From Mycobacterium sp. AZCC_0083 (lineage in GTDB: Bacteria; Actinomycetota; Actinomycetes; Mycobacteriales; Mycobacteriaceae), in NCBI RefSeq assembly GCF_014202335.1, contig NZ_JACHGP010000001.1, forward strand, positions 357,804-421,803: 64,000 nt of DNA, in the 5' to 3' direction. Under the pieces are notes generated by a model, which saw only the letters and a program-made list of their open reading frames with translations, ran no database searches and had not been told where the DNA came from. Shown here piece after piece: positions 52,473-60,603 of this stretch; position 1 is the first letter of the stretch, and every line of letters starts with the position of its first letter. A program made the translations under genes and the position numbers.

Positions 52473-53827
52473 GCCGACACCTCCGCCGCATCGGCGGACA
52501 CCAATCTCGGTGTGTGCGGCGAGCGTCGGTACACCACCGCCCGCCCACCACGTGCGGGAGCGGTCGCGACGCCACGGGAGTGCGCGGCCTCACCAGGGGC
52601 ATACGTGGTGCCGAACTCGAACTCCCGCAGCAGTGTTCGCAATGTCACGGTCATCTCCATGTTGGCGAACGCGGCGCCGATGCAGCGTCGGATGCCGCCG
52701 CCGAACGGGATCCAGGCGTGCGTGTCCGGCGGGTTGCCGACGAAGCGATCCGGGTCGAACGCCGCGGCGTCGGTGAAGCTCCGCTCGGCGGCATGGGCCA
52801 GCGAGATGCTCACCAGCACGACGTGGCGCTCGGGAATGACCCACTCCCCCAACCTCATCCGTTGCCTGGTCATTCGCGCGGTGCCGTTGATCACGGGACG
52901 GGTGCGCTGCACCTCGAAGATGGTGGCCTGGAGCAGGTCGGAGCCTCCTGCGTCGACCTCGTCGCGGAGACGGGCGAGCAGCCGTGGGTGCCTGCGCAGT
53001 CGTTCGACGGTCCACGCCAACGTGGTGGCCGTGGTCTCGTGCCCCGCCGCGAGCAAGGTGAGCAACTCGTCGGCCACGTGGTCATCGGAGATCGGCGATC
53101 CGTCGTCGTACCGCGCCTGCAGCATGAGGGCGAGGACGTCGTTGCGGTCTTCGAACCCCGGATCCCTGCGGGCGTCGGAGATGAGCCTGGCGATGACCGC
53201 GTCGTAACGGCGCCGAAGCTTCTCCACCCGGGCCCAGGGACTCCACGGACCGTAGTCGCGCCGCACCGCCGGCGGCATCACCGCAAGCCGCGATGCCTTC
53301 AACACCATCGGCGGCAGCAGTTCCCGCAGTTCTTCGAGCGCAGCACCGTCGGCGCCGAACACCGCCCGCAGGATGGCATTGAGCGTGATCCGCATCATCG
53401 ACGGCATGGTCGCGAAGTCCTCGCCCTCGGGCCAGGTGGCGATCTCGCGCCGCACTTCTTCTTCGACGATGTCTTCGTAGCCCTGCATGCGCTTGCCGTG
53501 AAACGGCGGGACGAGAAGCTTGCGACGCTGCCGGTGCGGTATGCCGTCGAGGCTGAACGTCGAGCCGGGGCCGAGCACCTCGCCAAGGGTTCCCGCCCGG
53601 GCGATGAGGTCGTTGTTGGCCGTGAAGAGTTCCTTCACCAGCGCGGGATCACTGATCACCGTGGTCGGGCCGAAGATCGGCAGGTTCAGCGTGAACTCCG
53701 AACCGTGGCGCCGGGCCACGGCGGCGACGGCCTTGTCGCGGTTCACCACGAATGCGACGCCCTGCAGCAGCTTCGGGATCCGCGGTGCTGGCGGGAGCCG
53801 CACCGGGTCGTTCGTCTTTTCAGCCAT
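52469..53827 (-). CDS. Cytochrome P450, CYP138-like
   Basis: A 452-aa P450: I-helix AAGHETTATTLAW, K-helix EVQR (Glu-x-x-Arg), FDPDRF and haem loop FGGGIRRCIGAAF. The N-terminus (RLPPAPRIPKLLQGVAFVV) and the LGEVLGPGSTFSLDG region recall M. tuberculosis CYP138, though that is from memory. ATG 53827 is preceded by GGGGGAGG. It heads the minus-strand operon and lies behind two tandem palindromes at 53860-53899. Confidence 0.88.
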   Translation of the reverse strand: MAEKTNDPVRLPPAPRIPKLLQGVAFVVNRDKAVAAVARRHGSEFTLNLPIFGPTTVISDPALVKELFTANNDLIARAGTLGEVLGPGSTFSLDGIPHRQRRKLLVPPFHGKRMQGYEDIVEEEVRREIATWPEGEDFATMPSMMRITLNAILRAVFGADGAALEELRELLPPMVLKASRLAVMPPAVRRDYGPWSPWARVEKLRRRYDAVIARLISDARRDPGFEDRNDVLALMLQARYDDGSPISDDHVADELLTLLAAGHETTATTLAWTVERLRRHPRLLARLRDEVDAGGSDLLQATIFEVQRTRPVINGTARMTRQRMRLGEWVIPERHVVLVSISLAHAAERSFTDAAAFDPDRFVGNPPDTHAWIPFGGGIRRCIGAAFANMEMTVTLRTLLREFEFGTTYAPGEAAHSRGVATAPARGGRAVVYRRSPHTPRLVSADAAEVSA

Positions 53828-53859
53828 GAATGGCCTCCCCCATATCTGGACCTCCAGCT

Positions 53860-53899
53860 CGGTACGAACAAGTACCGGTCACGGTACGCCTTGGTACCG
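53860..53899. promoter_or_regulatory. Two tandem palindromic operators before the P450 operon
   Basis: CGGTAC-GAACAA-GTACCG (53860-53877) and CGGTAC-GCCTTG-GTACCG (53882-53899) share the same 6-bp arms and 6-bp spacer, with centres 22 bp apart (two helical turns). This geometry suits cooperative binding of two repressor dimers on one DNA face. The sequence differs from the TetR operator at 47645, so another regulator is expected. Confidence 0.7.
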
Positions 53900-53952
53900 A
53901 TGGGCACAAGCCTTCGACACGTGTCGAATAGCAGAATGATCAGCCCGCCCGA

Positions 53953-54966
53953 TCAGAACAACGTCGGTTGCGGCTCCGCCACGGCAGGCACCGGCACGGC
54001 CGCCGCGCGGAACGACCGCTGGTCGCGGTTCATTCCGTGCTTGGCGATCAAGGGGGCCGCCCGTCGGTGCAGCATCTCTCGGTAACTCGCGGGCAGATAG
54101 GCGCCGCGCCCGTACAACTCGCGGTACGTCGAGACCAGCTCTGGATGCGCGTCCGCCAGCCACGCCATGAACCAGCCGCGCGTCGAGCCGCGCAGATGCA
54201 GGCCGAACACCGTCACGCTGGTGGCGCCTGCGGCCGCGATCTGGCCGAGTAGCCCGTCGAGGTGCTCGCGCGAGTCCGTCAGCGCCGGCAGCACCGGGGC
54301 GACCATGACGTGGCAGTCCAGGCCCGCGCCGTGCACCGCCCGGATCAGCTCCAGCCTGGCCCGCGGGCCGGGGGCGCCCGGCTCGACCTCTTGATGGAGT
54401 TCGGGATCGGCGACCGCAAGCGAGATCGCCACGCTGACGTCGACGTGGCGCGCCGCATCGGTGATCAGCGCCAGGTCGCGGCGGAGCAGGGTGCCCTTCG
54501 TGAGGATCGAGAACGGAGTACCCGAATCGGCAAGTGCACCAATGATTCCGGGCATCAGCGCATACCTGCCCTCGGCTCGCTGATAGGGATCGGTGTTGGT
54601 GCCGAGCGCGACGGTCTCGTGCGTCCACGACGGACGGGCCAACTCGCGGCGGAGCACCTCGACGACGTTGGTCTTCACCACGATCTGAGTGTCGAAATCA
54701 GCACCGAAGTCGAAGTCGAGATACTCGTGGGTGGGCCTGGCGAAGCAGTACCGGCAGGCGTGACTGCACCCGCGGTAGCCGTTGACGGTGAACCGGAAGG
54801 GCAGATGGGCGGCGTTGGGCACCTTGTTCAGCGCCGACTTGCACAGCACCTCGTGGAATGTGATGCCGTCGAACTGCGGCGTGCGCACCGTGCGGGCGAA
54901 CCCGATGCGCTGCAGTCCGGGCAGCGCACCGTCGTCGACCCCGACGCCCTGGCCATCCCACCGCAC
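53953..54966 (-). CDS. Radical SAM protein, Rv2578c type (SOS-regulated)
   Basis: A 337-aa radical SAM protein. The cluster motif is CSHACRYC (CxxxCxxC, about residue 64), followed by FARPTHEYLDFDFG and NTDPYQRAEG. It belongs to the SPL/Rv2578c family, related to spore photoproduct lyase. GTG 54966 is the start: a perfect LexA box ends 9 bp upstream, ruling out the much longer in-frame extension to 55662. Rv2578c is, as I recall, a DNA-damage-induced LexA target in M. tuberculosis. A role in repairing DNA or RNA damage is likely but unproven. Confidence 0.9.
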   Translation of the reverse strand: MRWDGQGVGVDDGALPGLQRIGFARTVRTPQFDGITFHEVLCKSALNKVPNAAHLPFRFTVNGYRGCSHACRYCFARPTHEYLDFDFGADFDTQIVVKTNVVEVLRRELARPSWTHETVALGTNTDPYQRAEGRYALMPGIIGALADSGTPFSILTKGTLLRRDLALITDAARHVDVSVAISLAVADPELHQEVEPGAPGPRARLELIRAVHGAGLDCHVMVAPVLPALTDSREHLDGLLGQIAAAGATSVTVFGLHLRGSTRGWFMAWLADAHPELVSTYRELYGRGAYLPASYREMLHRRAAPLIAKHGMNRDQRSFRAAAVPVPAVAEPQPTLF

Positions 54967-54974
54967 CCGATCAT

Positions 54975-54990
54975 TCGAACAGTTGTTCGA
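54975..54990. promoter_or_regulatory. LexA (SOS) box
   Basis: TCGAAC-AGTT-GTTCGA matches the mycobacterial SOS consensus TCGAAC-N4-GTTCGA exactly. It lies 8 bp upstream of the radical SAM start codon, so bound LexA would block its promoter. Confidence 0.92.
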
Positions 54991-55028
54991 TTCAATGTCA
55001 ATGCGACGCGGCCAACGCCCAACGAAAA

Positions 55029-55052
55029 GGGAAGACGCCCTCGCGTCTTCCC
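55029..55052 (-). terminator. Hairpin followed by TTTT on the minus strand
   Basis: GGGAAGACGC and GCGTCTTCCC form a perfect 10-bp stem with a 4-nt loop; read leftward it is followed by TTTTCGTT, an intrinsic-terminator layout. A TATATAT element (55058-55064) immediately precedes it on that strand. It lies upstream of the LexA-controlled promoter and may shield it or end a very short transcript. Confidence 0.6.
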
Positions 55053-55078
55053 ACTTCAATATATAGCGCACAGGGGGG

Positions 55079-55089
55079 CTTGCGGCAAG
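55079..55089. promoter_or_regulatory. Palindrome CTTGC-G-GCAAG before the glycosyltransferase gene
   Basis: An 11-bp inverted repeat within a G-rich stretch, 62 bp upstream of the glycosyltransferase start. A possible operator; no regulator is adjacent. Confidence 0.3.
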
Positions 55090-55151
55090 GCCGGGGGTAT
55101 GCCGCAGAATCGCTGCCCTAAGCCAGAACTGGCAGAACATGGGGGTAGCGA

Positions 55152-56369
55152 GTGCGGGTGTTGTTGTCGACGTGGGGGTCGCGCGGGGACGTCGAGCCGT
55201 TGTTGGGATTCGCGGTGGCGTTGAAGGAGCTCGGCGCGGAGGTGCGGCTGTGTGCGCCGCCGGACTTCTCCGATCTGGCAGCCCGGGTGGGAGTGGAGAT
55301 GGTGCCTGCGGGCAGATCGGTCCGCGAACTGGTGCACGGCGTGCACGACAGAAGGCCGTCGACGCCGGCGGATGCGCCGCGGGTGGCAGCGGAGTTGGTC
55401 GCCGCGCAGTTCGAGACGGTCGCCGCGGCCTCCGACGGATGTGATGCGGTGATCGCAACAGGCCTGATGCCCGCGGGCGTGCGTACGGTGGCCGAGGTGC
55501 GAGACATTCCCTATGTGCTGGCTGCGTTCCAGGCGCGTAGTTTTCCGGCGCCGCATCAGACACCACTGCCGCGGCCGGGCAAGCCGTTCCCGCCGGGCGT
55601 GACCGACAACCGGGTGCTGTGGGAGGTGGATGCCGAACGGGTGCAGGCGTTGTACGGCGCACCGCTCAACACTCATCGGGAAGCGCTCGGCCTGCCACCG
55701 GTCGACAACGTCCGCGACCACGTCTTCACCGACCACCCGTGGCTGGCGGCCGACCCGACGCTGGACCCGTGGCCCGGTTCGCCGGACCTCGACGTGGTGC
55801 AGACCGGTGCGTGGATCCTGCCCGACGCACGACCACTCCCGGCCGACCTGGAGGCGTTCCTCGACGCGGGTGCTCCGCCGGTGTACGTGAGCTTCGGCAG
55901 CGTTCGCGCGCCCGAGGACGCCGCAGTGGTAGCCATCGAGGCGATCCGAGCGCAGGGCCGCCGCGTAGTCGTCTCCCGGGGCTGGGCCGACCTGGCCCTG
56001 ATCGACGACCGGGACGACTGCTTCGTCGTCGGCGAGGTCAACCATCAGGCACTGTTCGAGAAGGTGGCTGCCGTCGTGCACCACGGTGGTGCGGGCACCA
56101 CCACGACGGCCACCCGAGCCGGCGCCCCTCAGGTGGTGGTGCCGCAGATCGCGGATCAGCCATACTGGGCAGGCCGGGTGGCCGCGCTGGGAATCGGTGT
56201 GGCACACGATGGTTCGACTCCGACGTTGGAATCCCTCTCGGCAGCGCTGAGCACGGCACTCTCCCCCGCCATCCGCGCGCGGGCGACCGCCGTCGCCGCC
56301 ACGATCCGCACCGATGGGGCGACGGTGGCCGCGACGCTGCTGCTCGACGCCGTCGGCCAGGGAGTGTGA
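55152..56369 (+). CDS. UGT-type (GT1) glycosyltransferase
   Basis: A 405-aa MurG/UGT-fold glycosyltransferase: N-terminal STWGSRGDVEPLLGFAVALK, acceptor domain to about 210, then PPVYVSFGSVRAPEDAAVV and the sugar-nucleotide site VAAVVHHGGAGTTTTATRAG. It resembles the mycobacterial Gtf enzymes that decorate glycopeptidolipids and the Rv1524/Rv1526c group. GTG 55152 is the start. Its stop overlaps the helD start (TGATG). Acceptor unknown. Confidence 0.88.
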   Translation: MRVLLSTWGSRGDVEPLLGFAVALKELGAEVRLCAPPDFSDLAARVGVEMVPAGRSVRELVHGVHDRRPSTPADAPRVAAELVAAQFETVAAASDGCDAVIATGLMPAGVRTVAEVRDIPYVLAAFQARSFPAPHQTPLPRPGKPFPPGVTDNRVLWEVDAERVQALYGAPLNTHREALGLPPVDNVRDHVFTDHPWLAADPTLDPWPGSPDLDVVQTGAWILPDARPLPADLEAFLDAGAPPVYVSFGSVRAPEDAAVVAIEAIRAQGRRVVVSRGWADLALIDDRDDCFVVGEVNHQALFEKVAAVVHHGGAGTTTTATRAGAPQVVVPQIADQPYWAGRVAALGIGVAHDGSTPTLESLSAALSTALSPAIRARATAVAATIRTDGATVAATLLLDAVGQGV

Positions 56370-58588
56370 TGCCCGTGTCGACTCGAGGATACGAAGACGA
56401 ATTGCAGGGCGAGCGAGGCTATGTGGCCAGGCTCTACGCGCAGCTCGACGCCGAACGTGCGCGGGTGAAGGGCAGGTACGGCGAGGCATTGCGGAGCCCC
56501 ATCGACCTCCAGAATGGCGAGTCACTGCTGCAGCGCGACGCCGAGGTGCGTGCGCTGGCCAAGACGGCCACGCGGCTGAACGTGGCGGACAACGGGCTCT
56601 GTTTCGGCCGGTTGGACACGCTGACGAGTGAACCCACCTACATCGGGCGCATCGGCCTGTTCGAGGAGGATTCCTACGAACCGATGCTGCTCGACTGGCG
56701 GGCACCTGCCGCGCGCGCGTTCTACGTCGCCACCGCCGCCAGTCCGGAGAACATGCGCAGACGCAGGCAGTTCCACACCCTCGGGCGTCGGGTGGTCGAC
56801 TTCACCGACGAGATCCTCGGCCGCCCCGACGAGGATGCGCCCAGCGCCGTTCGGGGAGACGCCGCGTTGCTCGCCGCGGTCAATGCGCCGCGCGGTGACG
56901 GGATGCGCGACATCGTGGCGACGATCCAGGCCGAACAGGACGAGATCATCCGGCTGGATCACTCCGGGGTTGTGGTGATCGAGGGCGGCCCTGGCACCGG
57001 GAAGACCGTGGTGGCGTTGCACCGCGTCGCGTACCTGCTCTACACGCAGCGGGAGCGCATGGAGAGCAACGGTGTTCTCGTCGTCGGGCCAAACCCGGCT
57101 TTCCTCAACCACATCGGACGGGTTCTGCCATCACTTGGCGAGACCAACGTGGTGTTCATGACCACGGGTGACCTGCTGCCCTGGCTGCGCGTCACTGCGG
57201 AGGACGCCCCGGATGCCGCGCGGCTCAAGGGTTCACGGGCAATCGTGGACGTGCTCGCCGCGGCTGTGGCCGATCGCCAACGTTCGCCCGAGCAGCCGCT
57301 GTCGATCGAACTGGCCGACGTCACGGTGCGCATCGATGCCGAGACCACGGAGTGGGCCATCCAGGAGGCGCGCGCAAGCGGGCTGCCGCACAACGAGGCA
57401 CGGACGGTGTTCTACGACGTCCTCACGTGGGCACTCACCGAACGGGCGATAGCCTGGATCGGTCGGGGTTGGTTGACTAGGGCTGACCGCGACGCGTGGG
57501 AGCAACTGCGGACCGACCTGCTCGAAGAGCTCGCCGAGCACGGTGCGTTCAATGCGGCACTCGATGAGTTCTGGCCCATCCTGATGCCGGAAACCGTTCT
57601 GGCAGAGCTGTACACGTCTCGCGAACGGTTACGCGCGGCGGGCGCCGACCCGGTGCTGTGGCGTGCCGACGGCGAATCGTGGACGGTGTCGGACGTGCCA
57701 CTGCTCGATGAGCTGTTCGACCTTCTTGGCCGTGACAGGGCCGAGCAGGCGGCCGAGGATGCCGCGGCCGAGCGGGAACACAAGGCCGAGGCCGCGTATG
57801 CCGCGGGCGTGCTCGACCTCATGGTCAGCCGCGAGGATCTGATGGACGACGAGGACCACCTCCTCGCCACGGACATGCTCTACGCGGAGGACCTTGCAGA
57901 GCGCTTCGACGAGCGCGACACCAGGGACGTCGCCGAACGCGCTGCCGCGGACCGGGACTGGACCTACCGGCACGTCGTGGTCGACGAGGCCCAGGAACTA
58001 TCCGAGATGGACTGGCGGGCGCTCATGCGGCGCTGCCCGGGCCGATCCTTCACGGTGGTGGGCGATCTCGCCCAACGTCGGTCGGCGGCAGGAGCGACGT
58101 CGTGGGACGTGATGCTGGAGCCGTACGTACCTGGCCGCTGGGTCTACCGGTCGCTGTCGGTCAACTACCGCACCCCGGCGGAGATCATGACCGTCGCCGC
58201 TGCGCTGCTCGCCGAGTTCGCGCCGGGGGTCGCCCCACCGGAGTCGGTCCGCGCGTGTGGCGTCCAGCCGTGGTCCAGGCGCGTCACCGAGGACGAACTA
58301 CCCACCGCCATCGAGGAATTCGTCAGGGCCGAAGCCACGCGCGTTGGCACCAGCGTCGTGATCGGGCCACCGGGGGTGCCGGGCACGGTGCCTGCCTCGC
58401 AGACCAAAGGTCTGGAGTTCGACTCCGTTCTGGTGGTGGAGCCGGAACGGATCATCGCCGACGGCCCACGGGGTGCGGCCGGACTCTACGTCGCACTCAC
58501 TCGCGCCACTCAGCGCCTCGGCATCCTGCACCTGGGCCCGTTGCCGCAGGCTCTGAGCGGCGTCGCGGAGCACGCTTGGTCAGGATGA
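56369..58588 (+). CDS. helD: HelD-type RNA polymerase recycling ATPase (UvrD-like)
   Basis: A 739-aa superfamily 1 ATPase. An N-terminal coiled-coil (YVARLYAQLDAERARVKGRY), the arm region ending in LLDWRAPAARAFYVA, Walker A GGPGTGKT (about 206), the DEAQELS box (about 538), GDLAQRRS and the C-terminal ALTRATQRLGIL are all in the order of HelD proteins, which insert into stalled RNA polymerase and release it from nucleic acid. Mycobacterial HelD is the class II type. It is translationally coupled to the glycosyltransferase, an unexpected pairing. Confidence 0.88.
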   Translation: MPVSTRGYEDELQGERGYVARLYAQLDAERARVKGRYGEALRSPIDLQNGESLLQRDAEVRALAKTATRLNVADNGLCFGRLDTLTSEPTYIGRIGLFEEDSYEPMLLDWRAPAARAFYVATAASPENMRRRRQFHTLGRRVVDFTDEILGRPDEDAPSAVRGDAALLAAVNAPRGDGMRDIVATIQAEQDEIIRLDHSGVVVIEGGPGTGKTVVALHRVAYLLYTQRERMESNGVLVVGPNPAFLNHIGRVLPSLGETNVVFMTTGDLLPWLRVTAEDAPDAARLKGSRAIVDVLAAAVADRQRSPEQPLSIELADVTVRIDAETTEWAIQEARASGLPHNEARTVFYDVLTWALTERAIAWIGRGWLTRADRDAWEQLRTDLLEELAEHGAFNAALDEFWPILMPETVLAELYTSRERLRAAGADPVLWRADGESWTVSDVPLLDELFDLLGRDRAEQAAEDAAAEREHKAEAAYAAGVLDLMVSREDLMDDEDHLLATDMLYAEDLAERFDERDTRDVAERAAADRDWTYRHVVVDEAQELSEMDWRALMRRCPGRSFTVVGDLAQRRSAAGATSWDVMLEPYVPGRWVYRSLSVNYRTPAEIMTVAAALLAEFAPGVAPPESVRACGVQPWSRRVTEDELPTAIEEFVRAEATRVGTSVVIGPPGVPGTVPASQTKGLEFDSVLVVEPERIIADGPRGAAGLYVALTRATQRLGILHLGPLPQALSGVAEHAWSG

Positions 58589-58792
58589 GCCGGGCGTCGC
58601 CGTCTGGAACGTCGCGCCTGCAAGCATCAGCAGCATCCGCAGGCCGTCGGTGATCAGCTGAGCCGAGATCGAGGGATCGAGCGCATGCTGAATTCCAAGA
58701 CAGATGCCGAGACTGAACAGGGAGCTTGCGGCGTCGTCGGTCGAGATGGGCAAGGTGAGCCCGGCGGAGTTCGCGACCAGCGGCAGCGACCG
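58580..58792 (-). pseudogene. TetR-family regulator, C-terminal remnant
   Basis: A 70-codon open frame with no start codon encodes a typical TetR C-terminus (LPISTDDAASSLFSLGICLG, HALDPSISAQLITDGLRMLL, MLAGATFQT). The DNA-binding half is absent. A stop at 58793-58795 closes it upstream. It overlaps the helD 3' end by 9 bp and the gamma-glutamylcyclotransferase remnant on the other strand. Confidence 0.65.
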
Positions 58793-58963
58793 TCATCCCA
58801 ACCTCAAGCCGACGGAACGCCAGGACGCCGCGGTCGAGGGCACGGTGTTCACCATCAGCACGGCCGAACTGGCCGCTGCCGACCACTACGAGGTGGACGA
58901 CTACACCCGCGTCGCGGTGCCGTTGCGGTCAGGCAGGCCTGGGTGTACGTGTTCGACGCCTAG
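58704..58963 (+). pseudogene. Gamma-glutamylcyclotransferase (AIG2-like) remnant
   Basis: The frame from about 58704 shows the C-terminal half of an AIG2/GGCT-like protein (SGSDRHPNLKPTERQ, VEGTVFTISTAELAAADHYE, DDYTRVAVPLRSG). The expected ending QAWVYVFDA and a TAG at 58961 lie in a neighbouring frame, so a base has been lost near 58934-58940. The N-terminal glycine-rich loop of the family is missing, replaced by the TetR remnant. Non-functional. Confidence 0.6.
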
Positions 58964-58967
58964 CGGA

Positions 58968-59399
58968 TCACCAGCGCGACAGCTGGCAGGCCGCGCCCGT
59001 CTCGCCGTCCTGCTGGATTGCCAGCTGACCGTCGATGTAGATCTCGCAGTGCGGGTTGGGTGCCCCGGTCATGGCGTGGGCGGCGCCGCTCACGGTGACG
59101 ATCGCCCATTGCGGGTCCGCGAGCGTCGTTTCGAACACCCATGGCACGCCCGGCTCGAGGTTCACCTCTTCGCGCTTCAAGAAGGCATTCGGGTCCTTGT
59201 TGTACGCAGCCTTGTCCGCAGGTTGGGCGTACAGATAGTAGAGATCGAGTCCCGTTGGGGCGGTCGACGTGACCGTGTACCGGATCTGATGACCAGCTGG
59301 CTCTGCGTTCGACGTGGCCTGGCTGAGCGCCAACCCCGCGGACGCCACCAGCGCCGCCGTCCCGAAAGCCGCCCCGACCTTGGTTATCGCTTTTCGCAT
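58968..59399 (-). CDS. MmpS-like small secreted protein
   Basis: A 143-aa exported protein. Signal peptide to about residue 32 (VGAAFGTAALVASAGLAL, cleavage near SNAEPA). The mature domain (HQIRYTVTSTAPTGLDLYYL, VPWVFETTLADPQWAIVTVS) is beta-rich like the periplasmic domain of MmpS proteins and has two cysteines (NPHCEIYIDG, GAACQLSRW) likely to form a disulfide. No mmpL gene is adjacent. ATG 59399. Confidence 0.65.
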   Translation of the reverse strand: MRKAITKVGAAFGTAALVASAGLALSQATSNAEPAGHQIRYTVTSTAPTGLDLYYLYAQPADKAAYNKDPNAFLKREEVNLEPGVPWVFETTLADPQWAIVTVSGAAHAMTGAPNPHCEIYIDGQLAIQQDGETGAACQLSRW

Positions 59400-59552
59400 G
59401 CCAGTCACATCGCCGGACGGTACCCGACCGTTACATCGCGCACCACCCGTCGCACACCCCTCACCCCCTCTCCACTCTGTTTCCCGCGAGCGCGCGTGTC
59501 TGCTGGTCTTTTCCCGGCGTGTCGCCAGCATTTGCGCGCGCTCGCAGTGAAC

Positions 59553-59984
59553 CTAGAGCTCCAGGAGCACCGTCACCGGTCCGTCGTTGACGAGTTCAAC
59601 GGCCATGTCGGCGCCGAACACACCCGTCTGCACCTGGGCTCCGAGCCGTCCGAGCGCCGCGGCGAACTCGTCGACCAGCGGTTCGGCGACGGGTCCTGGC
59701 GCGGCGGCGTTCCACGTCGGCCTGCGGCCCTTGGTGGTGTTTGCGTAGAGAGTGAACTGGCTGACCACCAGAATGGGCGCACCGATGTCGGCGGCGCTGG
59801 CCTCGCCGTCCAGGATTCGCAGTCGCCAGAGTTTGTCGGCCATCCGTCGGGCGATGTCCGAATCGTCGGTGTGCGTGACCCCGACGAACGCCAGCAGTCC
59901 CTGCCCGTCGGGCCTGATCTCACCGACGACGTCGCCGTCGACCACCACCCGCGCCGACGACACGCGCTGCACCAGCACCCGCAC
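59553..59984 (-). CDS. dtd: D-aminoacyl-tRNA deacylase
   Basis: A 143-aa DTD protein. The signature motifs [20 protein letters not shown] and the C-terminal [11 protein letters not shown] (NxGPVT motif) that form the D-amino-acid proofreading site are both present. It removes D-amino acids mischarged onto tRNA. GTG 59984 ([13 protein letters not shown]) matches the start of relatives; an in-frame GTG six codons upstream (60002) is less likely. Confidence 0.93.
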   Translation of the reverse strand: MRVLVQRVSSARVVVDGDVVGEIRPDGQGLLAFVGVTHTDDSDIARRMADKLWRLRILDGEASAADIGAPILVVSQFTLYANTTKGRRPTWNAAAPGPVAEPLVDEFAAALGRLGAQVQTGVFGADMAVELVNDGPVTVLLEL

Positions 59985-60029
59985 GTCCGCCGATGTTGCC
60001 ACCCGCCTCGGTCATGGCACACTCCGGGC

Positions 60030-60581
60030 ATGATCGCTCCCGCCGAGCCGCGCATCCTCGCCGAGGTCGGCGGGCTGGCGGTGACCGAGCAGGGACCGCT
60101 GATCGTGGTCGTGGACCGCGGCACGGGGCCGTTGGCGACCGTCGCGTTCGTGCTGGGCGTGCTGGCATTGGTGCCCGGCGGATTCGGCGCGGTGACGTTG
60201 GCGCTGTCGGCGACCAACGGTGCGGCCGTGCCCTGGTGGGTGGCCTTGATCTTCCTGCTGGTCGGCATCGCGTTCGCCGGTGCGGCGTTCGCCGTCGTGA
60301 GCCGGATCCGCGGCGCCAAGACGAAACCACTCAGTGGCTACCGGCCAGCGGCGATCTTCGACCGCGCCCAGCGGGTATTCGTCGATGCCGACGGCGTCGT
60401 GGTGGCTCCGCTGGACCATGTCCGGTTCGAGCGCCGGACACAGCTCACCTCGAGCTCCCCGATGCTGGTCGCGGTGACGCCCGGCGGTGCGTTCACCCTC
60501 AAGCGCGGCAATCCGTTCAACGGTGGCCTCGGAAACCTGGAGGACGTGCTGACCGCGGCGGTGTTCGGCGGCGCGCGGTAG
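60030..60581 (+). CDS. Small membrane protein of unknown function
   Basis: A 183-aa protein with two adjacent membrane helices (ATVAFVLGVLALVPGGFGAV and WWVALIFLLVGIAFAGAAFA, about residues 37-90) and a cytoplasmic C-terminal domain (PAAIFDRAQRVFVDADG, TPGGAFTLKRGNPFNGGLGN) resembling PH-like or DUF-type membrane proteins. Divergent from dtd with a 45-bp gap from the preferred dtd start. Function unknown. Confidence 0.75.
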   Translation: MIAPAEPRILAEVGGLAVTEQGPLIVVVDRGTGPLATVAFVLGVLALVPGGFGAVTLALSATNGAAVPWWVALIFLLVGIAFAGAAFAVVSRIRGAKTKPLSGYRPAAIFDRAQRVFVDADGVVVAPLDHVRFERRTQLTSSSPMLVAVTPGGAFTLKRGNPFNGGLGNLEDVLTAAVFGGAR

Positions 60582-60603
60582 GTTGCGGCGCCAACGGCAG
60601 CTG

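Noticed and set aside
54967-55662. In-frame upstream extension of the radical SAM gene
   Set aside because: It would include the LexA box, a hairpin and antisense of the glycosyltransferase; the translation is Pro/Arg-rich noise.
58964-60029. Long plus-strand frame reaching from the GGCT remnant to the membrane protein gene
   Set aside because: Covers the MmpS-like and dtd genes in antisense; the real start of the membrane protein is ATG 60030.
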